Below are positions 37,701 to 48,259 of a stretch of 64,000 nucleotides of DNA, in pieces. The notes beneath the pieces were generated by a model. That model did not search any database. It saw only the letters and a list, made by a program, of their open reading frames with translations, and was not told where the DNA came from. The stretch's first letter is position 1. Each line of letters opens with the position of its first letter. This DNA comes from Eutypella sp. D-1 (lineage: Eukaryota > Ascomycota > Sordariomycetes > Xylariales > Diatrypaceae): positions 992,001-1,056,000 of the forward strand of contig JAJTTP010000007.1 in the NCBI GenBank assembly GCA_023313575.1, written 5' to 3'. The position numbers and the translations under genes were made by a program.

Positions 37701-40185
37701 CTTGGGGGTCAGTTGCTTAGGGGTTGTTAGTACTTACTTCCATTTATGTATGTCAGATTCCAAATCACCGAGGGGAAAAAAAAAGCTGAGATTCTGAGAA
37801 AGAAGTTCCGGTCTCAGATGCCCCGGATGTTTCCATTCAGCTCCGATTAGGTAAATCTACTACTACATGCGTAGCTGGACTGGCCCAGGTGTTATGTCAC
37901 CTCGACATTTCCGAGGCAAGTGTAGTTACAATCATATCGCTGGAATCAGGCACGTCGCTTATGAGAGCGTAATCAACGAACGGTCATCGTGATCAAAGAT
38001 CAATGATGTATCATGGCATCGTTACTGTTGAGCTTGAGATGAAACTATGATCATAGTAATGGCGGGGGGGTTCATTCTACTTTCCATCACATATTCAGGT
38101 GAGCCGTGGCTTCAGCAAGCAAGGGCAGGTTTGGTTTCTTCAGCCGCTCCCGCGTGTATGTATGTATACCCAAAACTCGAGGCAATAATGGTTCCCCCAC
38201 GCTGAGTTTCTATGTAGTGAGGGTTAGGTGGTGTACAATATCCCGCGCAGTGGCAGTGATGGTGATAGTACATAGTGGCGTATCGTTTTTATCCTCTATG
38301 ATTTAGGCAGGCAAATACCCTCAGATGTACCCGGCCTATGTAGGTGAATGGATAGATACTTTACCTAGGTATGTAAGTAGGCATTTGGGTATTTGGGAAG
38401 GTACGAATAGCATCAAAAAGCAGGTTTATCTTATCAAGAGGTATGGAAGAGTACTTTTGTACGTATTGCACGTATTGCACGTATTGCATGTATTACATGT
38501 ATTGCACTGCACAACTTACAACTCCTGAAGCGCGCTTAAACATTTACTAACCGATTACATGTGCACGTCGTTTCGGTTGTCCCTAGTTTTGCTTCAGATT
38601 GAGCCAGGGACGAAACGTCACTTGCCTGGGCTCCCCGTTGCATATTACTTGCTGATTGGTCAATCCCTTACCCCTGAGACCCCCGGACAGCGCCCGGACA
38701 GGCTTAGCAGGAGGTCTTCAGTGGGGCCTGCCTGCAACATCTTGAGCCGCAACCTCGACTTTTCACACTTTTCATCCATGCGAGATTTCAGGGAAGGAGC
38801 AAAAGAGAGAAAAATTTACTCCATCATACCTTTTTATTCATTGTTTTTGTCCTTGCACATCCCTAGCCACCTAGGTTCTCCCCTTGTAATGTGTTTGTGC
38901 GTTCTGACCGGCCCGGATTAGAAGTCTACAGCCATCAATGTAACCAACCATAGGGAGCGGCAGCGAATAATCCTCGATCTGGGAATCACCGACAGCCGCC
39001 CAGAGATCCAAATCGAGGGGACGTGACGCACCCCAAGTCGCCCTATCGCTGTCTATTAAGCTTCTTTTGTGGTAACCCGTCGATCAGTGAGCCGACTTTG
39101 CTGTATATCATGTTCTGTTTAGGCGATCCGTCTGTTGATCCTATATCTCATCTACAGACGTATCTACATTAGACTACATAGGGGATTTAACGGTACTGAT
39201 GAAATCCGTCCTCCCATCACCATGCCGAAACGCTTCCCGATCATGACAAAGTACTGCCGGCAGGTGTCCATAACTTGACCGTAACTAATTATGTGGTAAC
39301 TGTAAATGATGCATTTTCTTGTCATATCGGCTATCCGGCTGTCCGGCGCAATTGCGAGAGGATTACTCCTGTATGACCTCCTCCATTTTTGACTGCCCAG
39401 CATGCGCCTAGATATGACCAATCCCATCACGGCCCAGAATCTTATCAGGCTATCCTGTTCGCCTAATGATGGAATCATTATATCCATATTGAAAAGTCTT
39501 TGGCCCATATTCGCCAAGAGTCATTTAACCTCCCCCCTGCACAATATCCAGCCTGGACTGCTGGGTTCGGGCGCGCCAAGACGTCAAGGATCAGCGCCTG
39601 CTGCTACCATCCTCCACACTTTTGAAAGCACAAGGGACAAGGGGCACAGGGGAGGGGCGCTCCTGCGAGACCTTGTCGGTTTCTGAACCTCATCTCCTTC
39701 AAGTATCCCCGATCCACGTTTTGGGACTGTGGGTATCACTCCTGGCTTGGGAATCACCAAAAGTGCTAGTCGCGGGAAGTTCGCCTTCCTCCCCTTCGTA
39801 CCCACACATCGCCAAGGATCTCCCGCCCGAAGCCCTGTTCACATCCGGCGTATAAGGCGTGCCTTGGTCCGGCCATTTATCTCCTCGTCTTCTTCCCTTC
39901 TCTTCTCCTTCAGCGCCTGTTCATTCCTCGCTGACCCTCTGTCGAGTTTTCATCACTCCTTTTCTTGTTCCACGCATAGAATGCGCTGGTAGTGTCTCTT
40001 GTACATTCGTTCACTTCTCTTGCTTGACAGTTCCTGTGTGCTTTTAGCCCACTTTTAAGTCGCAGTACCCTCACTCGCAAAACGGTCTGGAACCTTTTGA
40101 ATACTCGACATCTTAATTTCCAAATCCCCTTATTAACTCTACACCCCCATATATTTCCCTCCCAAGTTCATACCACAACATCAAG
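34737..40185. other. long gene-poor stretch
   Basis: About 5.4 kb without a gene I can support. A 9-bp tandem repeat lies at 38459-38506. The last several hundred bases (from about 39850) are CT-rich and likely the promoter and leader of the cell-wall protein gene. Frames of 100-135 codons here (for example minus 36242-36640) have random-looking composition. Confidence 0.5.
38459..38506. repeat. 9-bp tandem minisatellite
   Basis: Five head-to-tail copies of a GCACGTATT-like unit; the last copies vary (ATGTATT, ACATGTATT). This is intergenic simple repeat, not a CRISPR array because there are no spacers. Confidence 0.8.
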
Positions 40186-42153
40186 ATGCTTCCGAAGGCA
40201 GTTCTCGTTAGCCTTATGGGCTTGACGGCCGTCTCCGAGGCGGCTACCGTCCGCCGTCCGTTTGAAAACATCATGGCGAGGCGCGCGAACAATGCGCTGA
40301 ACACCCGGCAATTCGGCGGTGGCGGTGGTTTCGGTAACGGCGGCGGTTTCGGTGGCGGTGGCGGTGGCTTTGGAAATGGCGGCGGTTTCGGCGGCGGCAA
40401 CAACGGAGGCGACAATGGTGGCGACAATGGTGGTAATGATGACAACAACAACGACAACAACAACAACAACAACGGGGGGAACAACAATAACAACAACCAG
40501 TGTCTCGACCCGGAAGTCATCGCTACCGGCTCTGCTCAAGATGGTACTGCGGACTCAGATGATCCCGCCGAAGCCCCGTCGGAAACGTGAGTAGCTGCTC
40601 CCCCCCACGTTCAGACGCAGTAACTGACATTTTATAGTGACGATGCCAACTTCATCAACTTCTGCAAGGGCCAGACCATCACCAACGGTATCCAGGAGCA
40701 GGGTGGCTCATGTAACCCTATTCGTAAGTGATCATGCGCGCTACTGGAAATGATTATCGTGCTAACGCCCATGCCAGCTATGGGACAGATCCCCGCTACC
40801 AACAACATGATTTCCGGTGTGATTCTCAGCCCGGCAAACAACGACGACATCAACGAGAACGAGGACTTCGAGATCTCGGTTCAGTACACGGGCCTTGATG
40901 CTGGTACCTTCACCAACCCGGACAGCACCTACTACTCTGCGCCCCAACAGCTGAACGGTCAGGGCCAGATCATTGGCCACACGCACGTGACTGTTCAGGA
41001 TCTCGGTAACTCTCTGGATCCCCAGACCCCCCCGGACCCTACCCAGTTCGTCTTCTTCAAGGGTATCAACGACGCGGGTAACGGACAGGGTCTCCTCTCG
41101 GCGGCCGTCGACGGTGGTCTCCCAGCCGGTAACTACCGTGTCTGTACCATGGTCTCTTCGTCCAACCACCAGCCTGTTCTGATGCCTGTCGCCCAGCGTG
41201 GTGCTCAGGACGACTGCCAACGTTTCACCGTCGGTGGCAATGGCGGAAACAACAACAACAATAACAACGGTGGTAACAATGGAAACGACAACAACAACAA
41301 CAACGGCGGCAACAACGGCGGCAACAACGGAGGTCAGTAAACCAGCAGATTCGTAAGAAGAAAAAACGATCAAGGATCAGCTTAAACTTCGACTCGACTA
41401 TAAAATCGACTCGACTCGCCGCTAGTCGCTGCGCGACCCGACCCCGAGGAAGTCCCTGGGTGTTTTTTCTTTTATCTGTATTGAGGAACCGGACTGGTTG
41501 CCGGGACCTCCTTGTAAGTTGCGGGCGGTGAGACTAACAGTAAAATATTAGGCGGCTTTGGTGGTGGCTTCGGAAACGGTGGTGGCTTCGGTAAGTAGCA
41601 GAGGAATTCATTGCTTCCTTTCGACGCCGAATTTACTAACTCCTTCATTAGGTGGCGGTGGTTTCGGTAACGGCGGCGGCTTCGGCGGCGGCGGCTTCGG
41701 TGGTGAGTAGACTAACGGCTTCTGGCCACGATGATCGCCTTTCGGCGCTTGTCTAAGCTAATTGCTTCGAACTTATCGTTCAAACAAACAACTCCCCTCA
41801 CTCCCCTCTATTTCCTTTGTGTGCACCTGCTAATCCCCACCCAAGGCCAGCAAGGTGCTAACTCGGGCAACAATCAGGCTTTAGGAGGAGCCGCTCCTAG
41901 TGTAACGAAGACGAATGACCCCCGACGTCCCTTCGCGGTGTAAGTGTCAACTGCAAGCCCCGAAATACTCTGCCTGTCGAGTGATCACCACTAACTAGCT
42001 ATCAGAGAGGGTAATACCTTTGCCGACGAGGCCGCTGCTAAGCAGCGCGCCTGTGACATCCAAAACAACCGCTGCTCTGACGCTGCCAACGCCGGAGAAG
42101 GCCACACCTTGGCCGACTGTCAGGCCCAGCAGCAGGCTTGCTTCTCGTCATGA
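40186..42153 (+). CDS. secreted Gly/Asn-rich cell-wall-type protein, seven exons
   Basis: Exons 40186-40586, 40638-40723, 40778-41332, 41552-41590, 41652-41702, 41846-41939 and 42006-42153 join in frame to 457 residues. A signal peptide (about 1-19) and possible Kex2-type sites (ARR, NTR) precede a Gly-Phe and Asn-rich repeat region (about 44-105). The conserved core runs from CKGQTITNG (Cys near 143) through SAPQQLNGQGQIIGHTHV and FFKGIN to SSNHQPVLMPVAQRGAQDD and FTVGG (about 325). This is a widespread fungal extracellular domain of unknown activity. It has sometimes been mislabelled as a ribosomal protein. After more Asn/Gly repeats the C-terminus is a Cys module (GNTFADEAAAKQRACDIQ, CFSS end) found in many fungal secreted proteins. 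Exons 4 and 5 are tiny and encode only Gly-Phe repeats. The exon 6 acceptor is AAG, the least certain junction. Confidence 0.8.
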
Positions 42154-45100
42154 TGACGATGGGCTTGGCGCTAATGCTGGGTTGATTTTCTGCTTCTAGG
42201 TGGACGCGATGGATGTCGGGGCGCCGAGGGTTTCCGTGTTGTTCCGTTGCGCACTGTTTCTGTCTTTTGTATGCCACGCCGACAACGTTGTAGAGTTCTT
42301 TTATTTATTTGGATTGGAGATTACAGATGGAAAGGGGAAGACGGGGTGGGTGTGCAGCTATACCGCAGGCAACTTCGCAAGCTATTTTTTACACTTTAAT
42401 GACTTACAAGAACACTAAAAACACTAATCGCGCGCAATCCTGCTCAACCGATATCACAGCGTATATCTACCCCGTCTGATGCCCGTGTATCTAGAGCATA
42501 TTAACCAGAGCTGCTACGTCGGCCTTCTCAAGAAGGCGGTTCGGCTGCAACCCCATACCTTTTCCTTTCCTGTTACGAGTTCAGAGGTGTAGAAGTGGGC
42601 TAGGTATCTCGCTATAGCAAGAGAAACAATGAGAGATCTATGGAGCATGATGCACTCTCATTACTTTCGGCTTGTGACTATTATTTACTATCTATCGTGG
42701 GCTTTCCCGTCCACTTGCAACATATTCTAATCCAATCTCTTGAACCTTAACTTGAGATGTTACTGCAACGAAAGGAACTCAGGTAAAAGACCGCAGACTT
42801 CTGTGGAGCACCGCCAATTGCCTACGAAGCTGACCTACAGAGAAAATGACCTGCCCGTCTGACCACGATTGCACCCACCACTTAACAAATTTAGCATACA
42901 AGACAAAAGCGAGGGCAACCCATACCCAGATGACGTCAACCGCAGAGCCTCTCTCATTTCCCAAGTCTGCGACGGCGCGAGTCTGCGACGCGGGCCGGGG
43001 CCTGGGAGCGTCTCGCACCCCTGCTCTTTCGTACACACATAGTACTCGCCCCATTCGGAGAACTTCCCTCCCCTACCTTCCCCCCTTGCGCCTCGCTGCT
43101 CTTGCTTATGTAGTAGTAGGTAAGCATCACCGCTGTTCCTTCCCGCCCCTTCTTCTCTACGTAGACACACACAGGGTACGTCTGCTCATCATTCGGCCCG
43201 TACCCTAAAACCGAAGTTGATCAATATCGTACTGCCATACCGTAGGCATGTACATGTAGCGCAGGTGCGCCACCACGCCGCACCTCGATGCCCTGACGCA
43301 ACGCACACGCATGCCTGGCGCGACGGACGGACAAGAGGGAGGTGGGAGGGTAGTGCGATCTGCCTCGGTGAGACGAAGAGATCGACGCGTGCATACACAC
43401 GTGGATGTCCATATTCAGGATCGCTCTCGCTCTCCTTCGCAGGTACCGGCATCAGACACGGTAGCTCTGGATCACCGGCTCGGCATCGCTCCGGCCGGGA
43501 AGAAGGGGGGGGAGCGGTCAGGCGAACTGGCAACACAGCGCCTGATCCCGTGAAACTGCGGGTGTGTGTATGATCTTTCTTTCTACAGTGGAGGTACATG
43601 CATACGTACACACTTGTTCCTCTACTGCAACTACCGGTTGCGCAGATGATGGTGGTGATGTCAATGCTTCGGGGCTAGGCTGATCGAGGTTTTGAGTACG
43701 TGGACGTGGCACCAGTCGCCTGTACCTTACCTGTAACTACCGCCTCCATAATGTGTTTGGCGCTGCACGACATACCTACCTACACATGGAGGTAGAATTA
43801 AGTGGCAGATCACACTTGCCTGGCAAACATTATCTTGTGAGCCAGTCAGTCACCTAGTGCTGCATTTTGAGTGAAAAGTGACATTGTTATCTGCACGCAG
43901 CGTTGCCCGTGGGCTATCCAGCTAGATGAGCCTGGAATGTGAACGTGGGCCGACTCAGAAGACGAGATCTCATGTTACAAGCACGACGAAAGAAGCGAGA
44001 TGCATGGGCAATTCACCCTTATAACGGTGGGCAGTATCACCCTGAGAAGATGCTCGAAGACCTTTCTGCTTGCTGTGAGTCTCGCTCAAAGTTCTTACGG
44101 AATCTCGTGACTCCTATTCACGAACCAAGAGAAGCAGGGCGGTTTGCCATCCGAATATCGTTCTGAGGGGCTATAAGAGAGGAACCATGGGGAAGGGGGT
44201 TGCGGGATCGGCTCTCCAGCATCTTCAATGCTAGAAACAAATCTCCCCTCACGCCCCATCGCCTGGCTTTCACACCGGTGAGTGCCTTATGACTTTGCCA
44301 GAAGCTGTGCGAAATCAATACCGGCACCTTGAAGGCAGACGTTTGCGACCTGGACTGGTGCACAGCACTATGTATTAAGCACTGCCTTTGAAGGTGCATT
44401 ATCGGACAGTCGCTCTGAAAGTGTCACCGGCAGTGTACAATAACAAGAGCGCCTTGGCCTATTGTCCCCACGCCCAAGTTATTGTCTACTCTGGTGCATG
44501 CATAGAAGAATGACGTGTCCTATCATTAAGCTGGTCGCCATTATCAAGCCTTCGCTTCTTATGCTGCGCTCAGTTATGTAAGCGTATAAAAGCGACACTT
44601 TCTGTGTCCGCATTGAATAGTGCCATTTCCGGACGTTCCCGAATCATGACCAGGTATCATCCAGAGAGATCCAAACTCCCAGCTGAGTTAAAATACGACC
44701 AAACGAGCGATTACTTACTTCAATAGCTCCATCTTACCAGTTAAAGTGTTAGCAGAAATACTAAATGAGGTTTTTAGATGTTGGTGTTGATGGAGATGTT
44801 TAGTTGGTGGGGGGAAGGTTAGTCCCGCTGGGCCGAGCCGGTCATCACATCGGGCCAGGACGGACACCGCTTAAGTAAGGAGTTAAAAGCATGTGAATTC
44901 TTGGGGCGACGTCATAGCATCCCTCCTTCATCCAAACCGAGGTGTTCCGATGAGGGAACGTTATGCGCATTTTCACGAGTATCACGAGGGTATCAACTAC
45001 AACGCCCGGTCAATTATTAAAATTTCCCCGCCAATTCTGCTCCCCAATCACTTGCAGCGACACTGTAGCTAGAGGACTCCAAGCGAAGCAAGTCAGCACA
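42154..45100. other. intergenic
   Basis: About 2.9 kb between two plus-strand genes. No tRNA, rRNA or domain-like frame is seen. Overlapping frames of 100-140 codons on both strands around 42.8-43.6 kb are consistent with chance in GC-rich DNA. Confidence 0.5.
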
Positions 45101-46352
45101 ATGGCTGCGGAACCACCGCCGCGCCCATCACAAGACCCCATCGTCCAGGCTTTGCAGGAATTCACGACGTAAGCAATTCCCCGCACGCCTCGTCTCACGA
45201 CGGGACGGGGGCTTATGAGTAAACAGGTGTGATGTCTCGGATGCGCTGTGCAAACTGAAGCAGTCCCACGGCGGCTTCTTGTCGGGCCTGACCATGTGGT
45301 CACCGCGGCGCCAGGAGGGCTCGACCAAAATCGTCGGCCCCGCATACACCGTCAAGTACGTGCCGCTCGCCGACCCGGCGCCGAAGCACCCAACGCACTA
45401 TGTACGTTTTTTTCAGCGCATCTAGTCTATGGGGGAATGAGGTAGAGGAGAAGATCTCTGACGTGCGTAGATTGATTCGGTTCCCGAGGGCGCGGTCGTC
45501 TTCGTCTCGTGCCCGCGTGGCACCCCGAATGCCGTCTACGGCGGCCTGATGTCCATGAGGGCGCGTGCCAGCGGAGCTGTCGGTTCCATAATTGACGGCC
45601 GCTTCCGCGACCTGCAGGAGCAGCGAGAGCTGGGCTATCCGGTGCGTTACTCCGATACTTCATAGTAGTCTATGTACTTCGTTTGCGCTCGCGTTCCTAC
45701 TAGCTAGTTAGCTTTGTGTAGGGCCTAGCTACGTATTTGGACACGGGCTATTGCGGCATGAAACTAGGCTATAGTTGTTTGGGATGAACTTCGATTGACA
45801 CAGGGCACAGATTTTCGCTCGTGATGTTGGCACAGCGGTAAGTCGTTCTCGTATCAATCATGTTTCATTTTTGAACTTTTCATTCTAGACAATATCATGA
45901 GTAAAGATGGGGTCATCCTTATTCCGAAATCACTCATCATCCAAGGTGACTGACTGACACCGATGGACCCCTTCTCTCTCAAACCACCTACCTATGCACA
46001 AGCGCACAAAGCGTCTCGGCGAAGCCGTGTATGACCAAGAGCCGAGAAGTCTCAGAATAGACGCACTGACGAAACTTGATTCGGAACCATGCAACAGCCC
46101 CCCGCCACGCTCCTCAAAGTAGCGGCGGTCAATGTGCCGGTAAAGCTGCAGTCCGAGGAGCAGCCTGACACAGAGATCAGGCCCGGCGACTACATCATCG
46201 CGGACCTGAACGGCGTCGTCGTGCTGCCCGCCGAACTCGCCACGGAAGCGCTTCCGCTTATGAGGCGGCAGGTCGACGCCGACGACCAGATGGCCGTTGC
46301 GATCAAAGACGGGATGAGCTTCAGTGAGGCTAGCAAGAAGTTCAGGGGCTAA
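45101..46352 (+). CDS. RraA-like aldolase/decarboxylase family protein
   Basis: Family of class II 4-hydroxy-4-methyl-2-oxoglutarate aldolases / oxaloacetate decarboxylases (yeast YER010C type); divalent-metal enzymes, here probably cytosolic. Exons 45101-45168, 45227-45401, 45471-45641, 45811-45837 and 46098-46352 join in frame to 231 residues, the normal length. Conserved blocks are TCDVSDAL near the N-terminus, GPAYTVKYV, the substrate- and metal-binding stretch IIDGRFRDLQEQ (Arg and Asp of the DGxxRD motif present), PIFARDVGTA, VPVKL and the C-terminal GDYIIADLNGVVVLP. The fourth exon is only 27 nt, and all introns are GT..AG. The exact substrate cannot be told from sequence. It lies 0.85 kb upstream of a Dabb-fold gene on the same strand. 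Confidence 0.88.
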
Positions 46353-47198
46353 AACTTGTTGAATTGCCTGGCTTTTGTGTTCGCTACATATAGTATTGCT
46401 TTGCTGGTCTTCCCACAGTCCATATCAAGCCGAGAGAAGACTAGATTGGTCGCGCCGCAGCTTCACTATCGGCTCTCCACCGACGAGGCAATGTGTAGCA
46501 ATACCGGAGAGGGAAACTCGGCGCTGCGTAGATTTTAATGCATCGTTGTGCAACGCACATAACATCCCACAATTACAAACAGTTACGCAATATCAATTTA
46601 GGCATGTAGATTTGATTGCATCCTCTCCACTCCCCCACTGACGATGTTATCTCTAATAGCTTCTCGTATGGACTCGTAGTTGTAATGAGTACAAGGCAGT
46701 GTATCTATCGGGGCTATCGGAGTACACAAACAGTCAAACATAACGGAATCGAAAATAAAGTGCGCGAAGGCAGGCCGACACAATAAGCCTCCAAACCCCA
46801 TTCACGGTCCGAAGCCGGACATCCGTGGCGAAGGGAGCCCCGCCTATCAATGCTGCCTGTAACAACTTAAACACCTCAATGTATAGGGTCATTGGGCAGT
46901 GCTGCTTATTTCATGCCAGTTCCCGGAAACTTAATTTCTATCAGCTCCGGGAAGAGAGAGTAACACTCAGGCATGCGGTCGGACGTGCGAAGTGGTGGTG
47001 CGCCTAAAAGGGTGGCTGACCATTTTGCCGGTGCGACTCCATACAGGAAACCCGACTTTACAACACAACTGAAGTCGAATATTTTCTACGCCACACTACT
47101 AATTCAACCTAGCAGCCCTAAACCGTATATAACTCTTAGAATCCATACTCTGAACCACAACCAAGCCGTTCAGAATGACTCTAATAGTGCATACCACA
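46353..47198. other. intergenic
   Basis: Short gap between the RraA-like and Dabb genes. A TATATAA box (47126-47132) lies near its right end. No gene is seen. Confidence 0.6.
47126..47132 (+). promoter_or_regulatory. TATA box candidate for the Dabb gene
   Basis: TATATAA 67-73 nt upstream of the preferred ATG at 47199, a normal fungal distance. It is predicted from motif and position only. Confidence 0.4.
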
Positions 47199-47640
47199 AT
47201 GGCGGACTCCAAGCCCATCACTCGAATCACCATGTTCAAGGTGCCTAGCGCCGAGGGCCAGCAGATCCTCATCGAGGGATACAAGAAGTTGTTAGCAGAT
47301 TCGAAGAAGGTACGTTATATACAACCCGTTTCCTCCTCCCAACACCATCCCTCCTCTCACAATCACCCAAGCCGAGCTGAGCCAACCCCCGAAGCAGGAC
47401 GGCAAGCGTTACATCCTATCGCAGAAGGTCGGACCCGCGCTCATCACGACAGAGGATGACGCAGCGCGGGCACAGGGCTGGACGTTCGTAGCCCAGACGA
47501 CGTTCGCGAATGCCGCCGACGTGCGATACTACGACCAAGTGGACGAGGCGCACGCTATGCTCCGGGAGACCGCGCGCGCCTCGGAAATCATTGCCGGTGG
47601 GCCTGCGGGTGTCCTGACTGTTTGTTTTGAAGGCCAGTAA
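47199..47640 (+). CDS. Dabb-domain (stress-responsive A/B barrel) protein
   Basis: A small ferredoxin-like dimeric alpha/beta barrel protein (Dabb family). Some relatives are stress-induced proteins, others are cyclases in natural-product pathways. Exons 47199-47309 and 47398-47640 give 117 residues, the typical domain length. It starts MADSKPITRITMFKVPSAEG, the usual TRVTLFK-like first strand. Exon 2 carries DGKRYILSQKVGP, the WTFVAQTTFANAADVRYY block with the conserved YY, and ends GVLTVCFEGQ. The intron is GTACGT..GCAG, phase 0. An in-frame ATG at 47175 would add eight residues, but the ATG at 47199 has a better context (CACAATGGC). The substrate, if any, is unknown. An AATAAA element follows the stop by about 73 nt. 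Confidence 0.85.
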
Positions 47641-48259
47641 CTGAGTGAAGAAGTGGTGGGTAACGTGGATTGGGGATTGTTTAAGGTCTTGTGGTGTTAG
47701 GGATGAAGGGTTAATAAAGCACTTTTATATGCTAGGTCTTGGCAATAAGTATTGTGCTACGCCTCGTCGCCTCCTGCCTCATTTACGCCTGATATCTTTA
47801 TAGCTTCGTGATCTATCAACCGACCCTAACTGTAGCTAGAGTAAGTACAACATAGCACGCATCTAATTCTTTCTCTGAGATGGAATATGAGAAGAATAAA
47901 AAGGAAAGATATGTATTCATATTTTCTATTGATATACGCCTATCTGAACTGCCAACAAGCATGAGGAAAAAGGGGATAGGTGATGAGGCTACATAGGTCA
48001 ACCAAGTCTAGGAAAAGTATGAGATAGCCATCGGGGACACCAAGACTCCTAGCTACGAAGAGGAGCCGAATCGCTGTGCTGGACACAGAAAGGGAAAATA
48101 ATGTAGGCATGCTTACACCGCTGTAAGAGAAACCTCTTTTTTTCATGAAGAGACACAAAAGACGAATATGATATCCTGATTTGTTTATCGCATGAATAAA
48201 CCACCTATTCCAATGCATCATATTTCACATGCCGCTGCTTCGGCCGCACTTCACTCCTG
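47641..48259. other. intergenic between convergent genes
   Basis: 3' flanks of the Dabb gene and the minus-strand histidine kinase gene. It holds an AATAAA element and otherwise nothing recognisable. Confidence 0.6.
47713..47718 (+). terminator. polyadenylation signal candidate (Dabb gene)
   Basis: AATAAA 73 nt downstream of the Dabb stop codon, a typical position for a polyadenylation positioning element. Confidence 0.4.

Noticed and set aside
38459..38506. CRISPR-like repeat
   Set aside because: Units are contiguous with no spacers, and the genome is eukaryotic; it is a minisatellite.
40113..41373. Several 120-200 codon frames antisense to or out of frame with the Gly/Asn-rich protein
   Set aside because: They arise from reading GGC/AAC repeats in other frames (Pro, Val or Thr runs).
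43189..43611. 140-codon minus-strand frame and overlapping plus-strand frames
   Set aside because: Overlapping frames of similar length on both strands indicate chance openness in GC-rich DNA; no domain recognised.
47175..47198. Eight-residue N-terminal extension of the Dabb protein
   Set aside because: In frame, but the downstream ATG has a better context and fits family length; kept as an alternative only.
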